DNA from: AWTP1-13 sp963775835 | GTDB lineage: Bacteria; Pseudomonadota; Alphaproteobacteria; Rhizobiales; Hyphomicrobiaceae | NCBI GenBank assembly: GCA_963775835.1 | Contig: CAVZKV010000009.1 | Location: 124,001-188,000, forward strand | Direction of reading: 5' to 3' | Length of the DNA: 64,000 nucleotides | Part shown: positions 54,510-62,568 of the stretch, one piece after another | Position numbering within the stretch: position 1 is the stretch's first letter | Layout: every line of letters begins with the position of its first letter | Translations under genes and position numbers: made by a program | Notes under the pieces: model-generated | Told to the model about the DNA's origin: nothing | The model's database searches: none | What the model saw: only the letters and a program-made list of their open reading frames with translations

Positions 54510-55112
54510 TCACATCAGCATAAAATGCGCCTCGACAGGACGGCAGCCGCGGCCGTTGATCGGCAAGACGTCCTGCGGGCATGCCGAAAAGGCGATGACA
54601 AGATCCATTTCGACCCGGAACAGGACATAGCTGCCCGCCAAGCGCGCGGGGGGCGGAGCAAATTGCAAGCCGCCGGCCTCATCCCAGGGAATGTGCATGA
54701 AAAGATTGAGTGGGCTCGGCACGTGCGCGCAGGTGAACTTCAACTCCGCCAGTGCCGATCGAAGATTGTCCGTGCAATTATCGTGGTGACCGGCAACACC
54801 CAAAAAGGCATACCTATATCGATCGCAGGCGGCGATCAGCGTGTCATGAACGCCTCCGGACGTGTCTTCGATGAGGGTCAGCATCGGACGCCGCCTGTTG
54901 CTGCGTAAGCTGTCGCCGACACGCGGTGAGATTTTGAGCGTATGTGCCCGCGTATGCTCCATCGACATGAACTCGCTGGGGTCGCTGCTATTGAACGCCC
55001 AGGTGTCGACGACTTGTTGGCCGTGCGTGTTGATGACTTTGACGTGGCAGCCGTTTGGCACCTGGGCAGCCTTGCCTTTGCGCGCCGGTATCTCGACGAC
55101 CGCGTTTGCCAT
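54510..55112 (-). CDS. Third DUF1989 family protein
   Basis: 200 residues: ARKGKAAQVPNGCHVKVINTHGQQVVD, MSMEHTRAHTLKISPRVGD, EDTSGGVHD, NCTDNL, PLNLFMHIPWDEAGG and FSACPQDVLPINGRGCRP. It belongs to a different branch from UAAP1 and UAAP2: the CGRHD motif is SGGVHD here and SNCP is SACP. Members are often annotated 'urea carboxylase-associated'. AAGGGAG precedes the ATG at 55112. It sits between RidA and UAAP1 in the same leftward run, so it may act on a related ureido or guanidino compound. Confidence 0.8.
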   Translation of the reverse strand: MANAVVEIPARKGKAAQVPNGCHVKVINTHGQQVVDTWAFNSSDPSEFMSMEHTRAHTLKISPRVGDSLRSNRRRPMLTLIEDTSGGVHDTLIAACDRYRYAFLGVAGHHDNCTDNLRSALAELKFTCAHVPSPLNLFMHIPWDEAGGLQFAPPPARLAGSYVLFRVEMDLVIAFSACPQDVLPINGRGCRPVEAHFMLM

Positions 55113-55138
55113 CACGCTCCCTTTCTGCCGACCCGGCG

Positions 55139-55537
55139 CTAGTCGCGCTTGGCGACCAAATCGATCTCGATGATGCCGCCGCGTGCGAGGTGCGTGACGC
55201 CGACCGTCGTTCGCGCGGGCAGACGCTCAGGTGGAAAGTAGCCGGCGTAGATTGTATTCATAGCCGCATAGTCGCGTGCGAAATGTGTCAGGAATATCCG
55301 GACGCAGATGACATTTGCCAACGAAAGCCCGATGCCCTCGAGGACTCGCCGGAGGTTGTCCATGACTTTGTGCGTTTGCGCCTCGACGCCGTCCGGCAAC
55401 GGGCGGCTGTCGTCATCGGGATCCGTAGCAAGCTGGCCGGTGACGAACACCAACCCGTCGACTTCGACAGCGTGACTGTACGGTGCCACCGGCCTTGGCG
55501 CGTTGGCCATCAGGTGGAAGATTGCTGATTTGCTCAT
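55139..55537 (-). CDS. RidA family (YjgF/Rid) protein
   Basis: 132 residues with the Rid fold patterns APRPVAPYSHAVEVDGLVFVTGQLA, NLRRVLEGIGLSLANVICVRIFL, and PARTTVGV with the conserved Arg. Classical RidA hydrolyses reactive enamine/imine intermediates; relatives act on ureido compounds (RutC, carbamate-type hydrolases). Within a nitrogen-compound island it may clear an aminoacrylate- or carbamate-like product. GAGG lies ten bases before the ATG. Confidence 0.88.
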   Translation of the reverse strand: MSKSAIFHLMANAPRPVAPYSHAVEVDGLVFVTGQLATDPDDDSRPLPDGVEAQTHKVMDNLRRVLEGIGLSLANVICVRIFLTHFARDYAAMNTIYAGYFPPERLPARTTVGVTHLARGGIIEIDLVAKRD

Positions 55538-55567
55538 GAGATTTGTGCCTCAAACGAATGATTGCGG

Positions 55568-56383
55568 TCAATCGCTGCTTGTCGGCCGCGTGCTGTTGCT
55601 CTCGTAGCGTTGCAAGAATTGCCTGGCGCGTTCGGTTGCCGGTGCGACGAAGAATTTGTCGGGGCGAGCGGTTTCCACTACCCGACCGCGATCGAGGAAG
55701 ACGACGCGGCTTGCCGCCTCGCGCGCAAAGTCCATTTCATGCGTAACGACGACCATGGTCATGCCAGCGCGCGCAAGCTTGCGAATGACGACCAGCACTT
55801 CTCCGACGAGTTCCGGATCGAGTGCGCTCGTCGGCTCATCAAACAACAGGAGCTCCGGTCGCATCGCCAGGGCGCGCGCGATGCCCACCCGCTGCTTCTG
55901 GCCTCCGGAAAGCTTGGCGGGAAATGTGTCGCGCTTGTCGGAGAGCCCAACGCTGGCCAGCAAGCTTTCCGCCTCTGCCCGCACCTGGGCTTTGGGGCGC
56001 CGTTGCACATAGACCGGTGCCGCCATGACGTTTTGCAGAACAGTGAGATGAGGCCACAGCGCAAAATGCTGAAACACCATGCCGATGCGCGTGCGAATTG
56101 CGGACAGGTCGCGATCGCCCATCAGGACGCCGCCCGTTGTCACGCCAATGCGCTCGCCATTGAGGTAGACCTGGCCGCTGTCGGGTTTCTCCAGCCAGTT
56201 GATGCATCTGAGCAAGGTCGATTTTCCCGAGCCGGACGGGCCAAGCAGGCAGATAGTCTCGCCGCGATGCACCTGCAGATTGATGTTCTCGAGTACACAC
56301 AGGCAACCGAAGGCCTTCGAGAGCGCCGCCACGGTCAGCACGGGCCGCTGGCCGTTGCCAGCGGCGGGGGTCGGAAAATTCAT
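55568..56383 (-). CDS. Amino-acid-type ABC transporter ATP-binding protein
   Basis: 271 residues with Walker A GPSGSGKSTLLRCIN, signature LSGGQKQRVGIARALA, Walker B LLLFDEPTSALDPE and switch His in VVVTHEMDFA. It is of the GlnQ/HisP (polar amino acid) family. The ATG overlaps the stop of the upstream permease gene by four bases (ATGA), so the open frame further upstream is not used. Confidence 0.93.
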   Translation of the reverse strand: MNFPTPAAGNGQRPVLTVAALSKAFGCLCVLENINLQVHRGETICLLGPSGSGKSTLLRCINWLEKPDSGQVYLNGERIGVTTGGVLMGDRDLSAIRTRIGMVFQHFALWPHLTVLQNVMAAPVYVQRRPKAQVRAEAESLLASVGLSDKRDTFPAKLSGGQKQRVGIARALAMRPELLLFDEPTSALDPELVGEVLVVIRKLARAGMTMVVVTHEMDFAREAASRVVFLDRGRVVETARPDKFFVAPATERARQFLQRYESNSTRPTSSD

Positions 56384-57033
56384 CGGCGCGCCTCGGCAAG
56401 GCGACCGATGGAAGCGACGCAGGCCTCGATCACCAGGCACAGCGTCCAATAGAGCAGCACGGCGGTGATAAAGGCGGCAAAGGGTATGTAGTGGCGCGAC
56501 TGAATCGAACTTGCAGCATGCGTCAGCTCCGGCAATGCGATGACGGTTAGGAAGGCGCTGTCTTTGACGATCTGGATGATTTGGTTGCCGACCACCGGTG
56601 CGGCAGATAGCAACAAAGGTGGCAGTACGATGCGCCGGAAATGGCCGAGCCCGCTGAAGCCGAATGCATAGCCAGCGTCGATGGGGTCGACTGGCTGCGC
56701 CGACCACGCCCCGCGCAGTATCTCCGCCATGTAGGCCGTATTGTAAATGGTGAGTGCGGCCAACCCGGCGCTCCAATTGTCGAGGTTGAGGCCAAGCGAA
56801 GGCAGACCGTAGTAGACGATGTAGGCAAACAGCAGGAACGGAACGCAGCGCATGGCATCGACAAAGCCGGTAGTTGGCCGCCGATAGGCGGATTTGCTCG
56901 ACATCAAGACCAGTGCGACGAGGGCGCCGAGCGCGAAGGCAGAAACGGTGGCGGTCAGCGACAGCAAAATGGTATTTGCTAGTCCCCGCAGCAGCAGGGC
57001 GCGCTCGCTCCAGACCACAACAAAGTCATGCAT
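56380..57033 (-). CDS. Amino-acid-type ABC transporter permease (second)
   Basis: 217 residues with five predicted helices; the start includes GLANTILLSLTATVSAFALGALVAL, typical of HisM/GlnP. The EAA-type loop is near DAGYAFGFSGLGHFRRIVLP. It forms a heterodimeric pore with the gene at 57033-57677, whose TAA stop overlaps this ATG by one base (TAATG). Confidence 0.92.
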   Translation of the reverse strand: MHDFVVVWSERALLLRGLANTILLSLTATVSAFALGALVALVLMSSKSAYRRPTTGFVDAMRCVPFLLFAYIVYYGLPSLGLNLDNWSAGLAALTIYNTAYMAEILRGAWSAQPVDPIDAGYAFGFSGLGHFRRIVLPPLLLSAAPVVGNQIIQIVKDSAFLTVIALPELTHAASSIQSRHYIPFAAFITAVLLYWTLCLVIEACVASIGRLAEARR

Positions 57034-57677
57034 TATTCAGCCTCCGCGCGAGCCAGCCGTCGCTCGGTCAGACGCTGCAGAGACACGATGCCATAGACGA
57101 ATGGTACATAGATGGCCAAGGCCACGAAAAACGGCGGCAGAGGCTCGTAGGTTTCTGCGCCGATGCGCACGGCGGCCCGAGTAATATCGACGACGCCGAT
57201 GACAGCGAGGACAGGTGTGACCTTGATGAGGAGGGAGATCTCATTGACAAGGCCCGGTAAACAGGTTCGCACCAGCTGTGGCAGCACGATTGTTCGCAAC
57301 CGCAGGCCCGCCTGCATGCCAACGGACTGCGCAGCCTCATACTGATCCTTCGGGAAGTTCATGAGACCGGCGCGCCATACTTCGCAGTTGAACGCCGATG
57401 TATTCATGGTCAGTGCAAGGACGGCAGCGCAAACCGCCCCAATCGGTACGCCGATGTTCGGTAGTGCGAAGAATACTAGCAAAAGCAGCGTTACCAGCGG
57501 AGTTGCGCGCAGAATGCTGACGTAAACCGCGACCAGGGGCGCAACAATCGGGACCTTGGCCCAGCGCGTCAGCGCCAGCAAGAGGCCGAGCGGCAAGCCA
57601 AGAAGGATGGCCGCACCTGAAAGGGATGCCGTTGTTGCGGCACCCTGCAAGATGGCCAAGATGTCGGCCGTGCTCAT
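57033..57677 (-). CDS. Amino-acid-type ABC transporter permease (first)
   Basis: 214 residues, HisM/GlnP family, with ILQGAATTASLSGAAILLGLPLGLLLAL, the ILRATPLVTLLLLVFF stretch and the EAA loop QYEAAQSVGMQAGLRLRTIVLP. It follows the binding-protein gene by 33 bases and starts the chain of overlapping transporter genes. Confidence 0.92.
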   Translation of the reverse strand: MSTADILAILQGAATTASLSGAAILLGLPLGLLLALTRWAKVPIVAPLVAVYVSILRATPLVTLLLLVFFALPNIGVPIGAVCAAVLALTMNTSAFNCEVWRAGLMNFPKDQYEAAQSVGMQAGLRLRTIVLPQLVRTCLPGLVNEISLLIKVTPVLAVIGVVDITRAAVRIGAETYEPLPPFFVALAIYVPFVYGIVSLQRLTERRLARAEAE

Positions 57678-57710
57678 TGGGCGCTACGACTTGACCTTTG
57701 CAATTCCAGC

Positions 57711-58565
57711 CTAGAATTCTGGTTCGAACGCGATCGGGAGGTCTGGGAATTCCTGTCCGAACCACTTCTTCTGCAGCCCTGCAAATTTGCCGCTGGCCTT
57801 CTGCTTGGCAATGAATTCATTCATGTATGCCAACAGCTCGCCGTTGCCTTTCTTGACCGCCCAAGCGGGAAAGGATTTGCCGGACACCGGCTGGCCGATC
57901 TCGAAGACGTTGGGTTTTTCCGCGACAAGCGTCTTCAAGTTGATGATCGTGTTGACGACGTAGTCCGTGCGTCCGAGCGCCAAATCCTGATACGCCTCCG
58001 GGTAGGAGGTGTATTCGACCACCTTGCCCAGCTTGCCGCCGCCGTCTTTGAGCATCGTTTCCAGTTCGGGCAGTCTGCCGAGCAGCGCGCTGCCGGCTTG
58101 CACGCCCACCGTCTTGCCGCTCAAGTCTTTGATAGCTTTGATGCTATCGTCGCTCTTGCGTTTCACGTAGTGGTGGGTGGCATCGGCAATAGGACTCGTG
58201 AAGTCCAGCGATTGCTTGCGTTCCTTGGTGATGATCGCCGCCGTGATGGCAATGTCGTATTTGCCGGTACTGACGCCGGCGAGGAGTCCGGTCCAGGGCA
58301 GGATCTCTTGCTTGATCTCGAATGGTGCATACTTGCGCAATTCCTCGACCAGCTCATTGTCAAATCCGGTCGGTTTGCCATCCTTGATGAATTCGAAGGG
58401 TCGGAAATCATCCTCGGTGGCGACCACCAAATAGCCCCGCTTCTTGATTTCTTGCAACGAAGCGGCAGACGCGCACGGCGCGGCAATCTCGACGGCTAGC
58501 AAGGCCATCAGCAATGCCAGCATGATGGACCCAATCCGCTTCACGATCAGTGAGCGCTCGGACAT
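57711..58565 (-). CDS. Amino-acid-type ABC transporter substrate-binding protein
   Basis: 284 residues. The signal peptide (GSIMLALLMALLAVEIAAPCASA) precedes a type II periplasmic binding fold: GYLVVATEDDFRPFEFIKDGKPTGFDNELVEEL, and the DIAITAAIITKERKQSLDFTSP hinge. This ligand class includes polar amino acids and small amide/ureido compounds. AGGAGA precedes the chosen ATG (58565); the open frame 24 codons longer would overlap the nitroreductase end. Confidence 0.92.
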   Translation of the reverse strand: MSERSLIVKRIGSIMLALLMALLAVEIAAPCASAASLQEIKKRGYLVVATEDDFRPFEFIKDGKPTGFDNELVEELRKYAPFEIKQEILPWTGLLAGVSTGKYDIAITAAIITKERKQSLDFTSPIADATHHYVKRKSDDSIKAIKDLSGKTVGVQAGSALLGRLPELETMLKDGGGKLGKVVEYTSYPEAYQDLALGRTDYVVNTIINLKTLVAEKPNVFEIGQPVSGKSFPAWAVKKGNGELLAYMNEFIAKQKASGKFAGLQKKWFGQEFPDLPIAFEPEF

Positions 58566-58633
58566 GATTGCAAGTCTCCTGTTTGACGCCATGTGCCAAA
58601 AACCCGGGGAATAGCGAGGACCCGAAAATCGGC

Positions 58634-59470
58634 TCAATCAAAGGTGAAGCCAGCTCTGCGCAGGTAGCGTGGGAAGGCCGCGCCCTCGGGACTGGCGGCC
58701 TGACGTGCTTTGTCCTCCGACCATCCGTAAAACTGCGCCTCTCCGTAGTGCTCAATGAGCCGCTGCTGCTCCTTCGGAATCGAGTGCAGGCCATCTCGGC
58801 GCCGATCGTAGTCCGCTATCGCTTCGTCCAGCCGACTATCGTCGTAAACGTCGCGATGCATCGTGACCGTGCGCGGCAACCGCAAGCTTAGATAGCCGCT
58901 GCGCGCCGGGTAGCCCACGCACACGCCCGCGACCGGAAAGACCTTGTCGGGAAGGGCGAGAATCGACGCGACCTCATCAACTTTGTTGCGAATAACGCTG
59001 ATCGGACAGCAGCCCAATCCGGCGGCTTCGGCGCAGAGTATGAACGTCTGCAGGGCAAGGGCCGCATCGATGCTGGCATTGAAGAAACCCTCAAGCGTGC
59101 CATTCGCCACCGGCTTATTCCGTAACGCTCCGATCCGCTCCAGCCGGCGGGCATCAGCCAAGAACACGAAAAAGGCCGGCGCCAATCCTATCCACGGCAT
59201 GGCCGCAAACAGCTCGCCAAGGTGCGCTCGCTTCTGCGCGCTAAGCACTCGAAGAATTGACGCTTGTTGAAAGTCGGATTTCGTCGAACTGCTGAGGGCG
59301 GCCGCACAAATGAGTTCAAGAAGGGAATCGGCGGGCACGACGGCTTGATAGCTACGCACCGTCCTGCGTGCGAGAACCTGGCGCCAAAGCGCGATCTCCG
59401 GCAGCGTCAGATCGGTCGGGCCATTTTGATCGCCGAACCGCTTCGTCAACTCTTGCGCGTAGGAAGCCAA
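58634..59470 (-). CDS. Nitroreductase family protein
   Basis: 278 residues from a TTG start that has AGAGGAG six bases upstream; the longer open frame (to 59593) would include the sigma-54 promoter, so it is rejected. FMN-site-like patterns are RRTVRSYQ and SIDAALALQTFILCAEAAGLGCCPISVIRN. These flavoproteins reduce nitro groups, quinones or flavins, or act as dehydrogenases. Why one leads a nitrogen-scavenging operon is unclear; it may process an N-oxidised or nitroguanidine-type substrate (inference). Confidence 0.8.
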   Translation of the reverse strand: MASYAQELTKRFGDQNGPTDLTLPEIALWRQVLARRTVRSYQAVVPADSLLELICAAALSSSTKSDFQQASILRVLSAQKRAHLGELFAAMPWIGLAPAFFVFLADARRLERIGALRNKPVANGTLEGFFNASIDAALALQTFILCAEAAGLGCCPISVIRNKVDEVASILALPDKVFPVAGVCVGYPARSGYLSLRLPRTVTMHRDVYDDSRLDEAIADYDRRRDGLHSIPKEQQRLIEHYGEAQFYGWSEDKARQAASPEGAAFPRYLRRAGFTFD

Positions 59471-59518
59471 TGCATGCTCCTCTGGCGCACGCGATCGCGC
59501 CCTTATCGGGCGGCACAA

Positions 59519-59535
59519 TGCGACGAACGTGCCAA
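59519..59535 (-). promoter_or_regulatory. Sigma-54 type promoter before the nitroreductase operon
   Basis: On the minus strand the sequence reads TTGGCACG-TTCG-TCGCA: perfect -24 element with the invariant GC correctly placed in the -12 element (one mismatch, T to C, against TTGC). The predicted start point is about 40 bases before the TTG codon. RpoN promoters need an activator such as NtrC. Confidence 0.6.
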
Positions 59536-59804
59536 CTTGCAGTCTTTCGAAGTTTCCGCCGAGGGGTGCGCGCCGGCCGCGGGCCTTCGCCAACCGCGAT
59601 AGCGCTTTGCTTTCAGGCTGTTGTGCGCGGGCGCCGTCGCGCTGGTCGGCACCTATTCCCGCGCGCCGCGCCCGACCGTAGGCGCCATCGGCCGGGTTCG
59701 TGTTGCCTTGCGCTTAGGCAGAGCTTTGCCGCAGAAATGATCGCCCTGCTTGGCGCGAACGCCGTTCTGCCCTCGAATAGTCGGTCCGCTCTCGAAACCC
59801 GGTC

Positions 59805-59820
59805 TGGCCCCGATTTTGCT
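59805..59820 (+). promoter_or_regulatory. Sigma-54 type promoter before the biuret/triuret hydrolase-like gene
   Basis: TGGCCCC-GATT-TTGCT matches the invariant GG and GC with correct 12-base spacing and a full TTGCT; the -24 box deviates in two bases from TGGCACG. It lies about 50 bases before the ATG at 59872. Confidence 0.5.
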
Positions 59821-59871
59821 CGCCCGATTTCGCGCCTCTAGGCGCTCTCGCCGGGGAAACCGAGGTCTCCT

Positions 59872-60552
59872 ATGCCGTTTGTTACGATCGAGGCCGAACC
59901 TGATGCCGTAACGGTCGACCTTGACAGAACCGCGCTCATCATCATCGACATGCAGCGCGACTTCTTGGAGCCTGGCGGCTTCGGCGAAGCGCTCGGCAAT
60001 GACGTATCGTGCCTCGCCGCCGCGGTCGAACCCTGCCGGGCCGTGCTCGAGGTGGCGCGCAGGTGCGGCCTGTTGGTGATCCACACGCGAGAGGGCCACC
60101 GACCGGACCTATCTGACGTGCCACCCGCCAAGATGGAGCGCGGTGCGCCGAAATTGCGGATTGGCGCAGCCGGGCCCATGGGGCGCATTCTCGTGCGTGG
60201 AGAGCCAGGTCACGACATCATCGATGTCCTCTACCCTGTGGCCGGGGAACCGGTGATCGACAAGCCGGGTAAAGGTGCCTTCTATCAGACGGAGCTTGAA
60301 CTGATACTGCGTAACCGTGGCATCGAGAATTTGCTAGTGTGCGGCGTTACCACCGAGGTGTGCGTCAACACGACCGTGCGCGAGGCCAACGATCGCGGCT
60401 ATCGCTGTGTGGCGTTGGGCGATTGTTGTGCCTCTTACTTCCCGCATTTGCATGAGGCCGGGCTGGCCATGATCAAGGCGCAGGGCGGCATCTTCGGTTG
60501 GGTGTCCACCTCCCGGTCCGCCATTACCGCGCTCGGTCCCGCCCCGAAATAG
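59872..60552 (+). CDS. Isochorismatase-fold cysteine hydrolase, biuret/triuret hydrolase-like
   Basis: 226 residues. The catalytic triad of the family is present: Asp26 (IIIDMQRDF), Lys in IDKPGKGAF (131 or 134) and Cys164 (GVTTEVCVNTTVREANDRGY). HTREGHRPDL, GRILVRGEPGHDII and LYPVAGE are shared with biuret hydrolase BiuH and triuret hydrolase TrtA. BiuH yields allophanate, TrtA yields carboxybiuret; the AtzG/AtzE/AtzH genes just downstream handle carboxybiuret, which favours the TrtA reading. GAGGT lies five bases before the ATG. Confidence 0.82.
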   Translation: MPFVTIEAEPDAVTVDLDRTALIIIDMQRDFLEPGGFGEALGNDVSCLAAAVEPCRAVLEVARRCGLLVIHTREGHRPDLSDVPPAKMERGAPKLRIGAAGPMGRILVRGEPGHDIIDVLYPVAGEPVIDKPGKGAFYQTELELILRNRGIENLLVCGVTTEVCVNTTVREANDRGYRCVALGDCCASYFPHLHEAGLAMIKAQGGIFGWVSTSRSAITALGPAPK

Positions 60553-60661
60553 CATGCCTGCCCGCGCTTGCCTGATCAGGAAATGGCCAGCTCGATGACT
60601 TGCTGAGCAGTCCCCGCTCGCGCCGCGCACCGGACGGCCCGGTGCGCCCTGTTTTACCGAC

Positions 60662-60676
60662 TGGCACGGCTCTTGC
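60662..60676 (+). promoter_or_regulatory. Sigma-54 type promoter before the NCS2-type permease
   Basis: TGGCACG-GCTC-TTGC is an exact match to the -24/-12 consensus TGGCACG-N4-TTGC. It lies 64 bases before the permease ATG, leaving room for a short leader and GAGGGGACGAG ribosome site. Confidence 0.75.
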
Positions 60677-60739
60677 CCGTAGCGCCTGCGCCTTCAATTC
60701 GGCAGGCGGCGTTCGTGGCTATTTGCGAGGGGACGAGAC

Positions 60740-62323
60740 ATGGCAGCAGCCGTCGCAGACCTGCCAAGACCGGCACTTTGGACTTCGGGCGACTGGAACG
60801 CCTTCTTCGGCTTCGGCACCAACATACTTGTCAACATGTTGGTTCTGACGGGCTTGCTTCGCTTCGTACTCAAGATGCCCGACGCGCTGGTGTTTGGGCG
60901 CATTCTGCCGGCGCTCGGCCTGATGATGTGCCTTTCCACCCTGTACTACGCCTTCCTGGCCTACCGCCTGGCGAAGCGAACGGGTCGCTTGGATGTGTGT
61001 GCTCTGCCATCCGGAGTCAGCGTCCCCCACATGTTTGTGGTCACGTTCGTCATCATGTTGCCAATCACTTTAAAGACCGGCGACGCCGTCAAGGGTTGGC
61101 AGGCTGGGCTGGTTTGGGTGTTCTTCCAGAGCTTCATTCTGATGATCGGTGGTGTGATTGCCCCCTACATTCGCCGCATCACTCCCCGCGCGGCGCTCCT
61201 CGGCACCCTCGCGGGCGTATCGATCACTTTCATATCGATGCGGCCCGCCTTGGAAATGTTCATGACGCCAATGATCGGTATTCCTTGCTTTGCCGTGATC
61301 CTTGCCGCCTGGTTTGGCGGGGTTCGCTACCCCCGCGGGATTCCGGCTGGCCTGATCGCCATCGCGGCCGGCATGCTCATTGCCTGGGGCTCGACCCTGG
61401 TCGGCCTCAACTTTGGTGCCATGAGTCTCGCCAAAGTCGGGCAAGCCTTTTCCAACTTCGGTTTCTCGCCGCCGCTGCCGGCCCATACGCACCTAGCGGC
61501 GGGCTTTGAGTACCTCGGCATTATCCTCGTCACGGCCATACCGTTCGGCATCTACGATCTGGTTGAGGCGATGGACAATGTCGAAAGTGCGGAAGCGGCA
61601 GGCGATGCCTATCCGACGACGCAGGTGCTGACCGCCGACGGTGTCGTAAGTCTGATCGGCTGCCTGTTGGGCAATCCCTTCATCAACGCCGTCTACATCG
61701 GGCATCCGGGCTGGAAGACGATGGGCGGGCGCATCGGCTATTCGGCCGCCACCGGTTTGATGGTGATCGTGCTGTCTTCGTGTGGCCTGGTCGCCTTGCT
61801 GCTATCGCTAGTTCCCGTGGTGGCGATCTCGCCAATCCTTCTTTATATCGGCATGCTGATCGGTGCGCAGGCCTTTCAGGAGACACCGAAGCAGCATGCG
61901 CCCGCCGTCGTATTGGCGCTCGTGCCGCATCTTGCCGCCTGGTCCAAGACCCTGATGGACGGTGCCCTGTCGGCGGCCGGCACGAACGCACACGCCGTTG
62001 GCATGGAAAAACTTGGCCAGGTCGGCGTGCTCTATCAGGGGCTCGAGGTCCTAGGCGGTGGCGCCATCCTTACCGGTCTTATTTTCGCTGCGATCGCCGC
62101 CTTCATCATCAACAAGGACTTCCTTGCCGCCTCCGCCTTTGCCGCGGTTGGCGCGCTGCTGACCTTTTTCGGCTTTATGCACGGCGAAGCCGTGGGCATT
62201 GCCGTCACGCCAAGCGTTGCTCTAGCCTACGGTACGGTCGCGGTATTTCTCTACGTCTTGGCGCGCCAGCAGCAGGGGCTCGCGGTGCCAGGGCCTACCC
62301 TGGCCGCGGTGCCGGCGGAATAG
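60740..62323 (+). CDS. NCS2-type (nucleobase:cation symporter / xanthine-uracil) permease
   Basis: 527 residues with about twelve to fourteen helices and NCS2/AzgA-like features: FFGFGTNILVNMLVLTGLL near the start, TAIPFGIYDLVEAMDNVESAEAAGD and LLGNPFINAVYIGHPGWKTMGGR. It probably imports a ring or ureido nitrogen source such as urate, cyanurate, biuret or triuret; which one is not determinable here. GAGGGGACGAGAC precedes the ATG. It is followed by atzG after 49 bases. Confidence 0.85.
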   Translation: MAAAVADLPRPALWTSGDWNAFFGFGTNILVNMLVLTGLLRFVLKMPDALVFGRILPALGLMMCLSTLYYAFLAYRLAKRTGRLDVCALPSGVSVPHMFVVTFVIMLPITLKTGDAVKGWQAGLVWVFFQSFILMIGGVIAPYIRRITPRAALLGTLAGVSITFISMRPALEMFMTPMIGIPCFAVILAAWFGGVRYPRGIPAGLIAIAAGMLIAWGSTLVGLNFGAMSLAKVGQAFSNFGFSPPLPAHTHLAAGFEYLGIILVTAIPFGIYDLVEAMDNVESAEAAGDAYPTTQVLTADGVVSLIGCLLGNPFINAVYIGHPGWKTMGGRIGYSAATGLMVIVLSSCGLVALLLSLVPVVAISPILLYIGMLIGAQAFQETPKQHAPAVVLALVPHLAAWSKTLMDGALSAAGTNAHAVGMEKLGQVGVLYQGLEVLGGGAILTGLIFAAIAAFIINKDFLAASAFAAVGALLTFFGFMHGEAVGIAVTPSVALAYGTVAVFLYVLARQQQGLAVPGPTLAAVPAE

Positions 62324-62372
62324 GGCCACCAGAAGCGATAGCAGCAACCTTGAACCGTTGAGGACGCGCAGC

Positions 62373-62564
62373 ATGAGCGAAACGAGGGATGCAGCGCTAG
62401 ATTGCTTTATTGCAGCCGCCGCGGCCGCCTTGGAGCTGCCGTTGCAGGCGGAATGGAAGCCAGCGATAAATGCCCATCTGCACGTGATCTGGCGGCTCGC
62501 CGCGTTGGTGGCCGAGTTCGATCTGCCGGACGAGCTTGAGCCGGCGCCCGTGTTTGAGACCTGA
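62373..62564 (+). CDS. atzG: AtzG-like protein (DUF4089), carboxybiuret hydrolase small subunit
   Basis: 63 residues, helical, with the DUF4089 end pattern HLHVIWRLAALVAEFDLPDELEPAPVFE. AtzG wraps and stabilises AtzE in a 1-carboxybiuret hydrolase complex. GAGGA lies nine bases before the ATG at 62373. The stop is four bases before the atzE start, so the two are coupled. Confidence 0.88.
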   Translation: MSETRDAALDCFIAAAAAALELPLQAEWKPAINAHLHVIWRLAALVAEFDLPDELEPAPVFET

Positions 62565-62568
62565 GCCT

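Noticed and set aside
58566..58633. Sigma-54 promoter before the binding-protein gene
   Set aside because: A good TGGCACA box exists on the minus strand, but the -12 position reads GTCA and the start point would overlap the ribosome site.
59471..59593. Longer ATG-started nitroreductase
   Set aside because: The extension covers the sigma-54 promoter, while the TTG at 59470 has a strong ribosome site.
59536..59804. NtrC-binding sites and a guanidine (ykkC-type) riboswitch between the two divergent promoters
   Set aside because: Only isolated GCACC/GGTGC half sites are present, with no clear GCACC-N5-GGTGC palindrome, and I could not fit the conserved ykkC loops.
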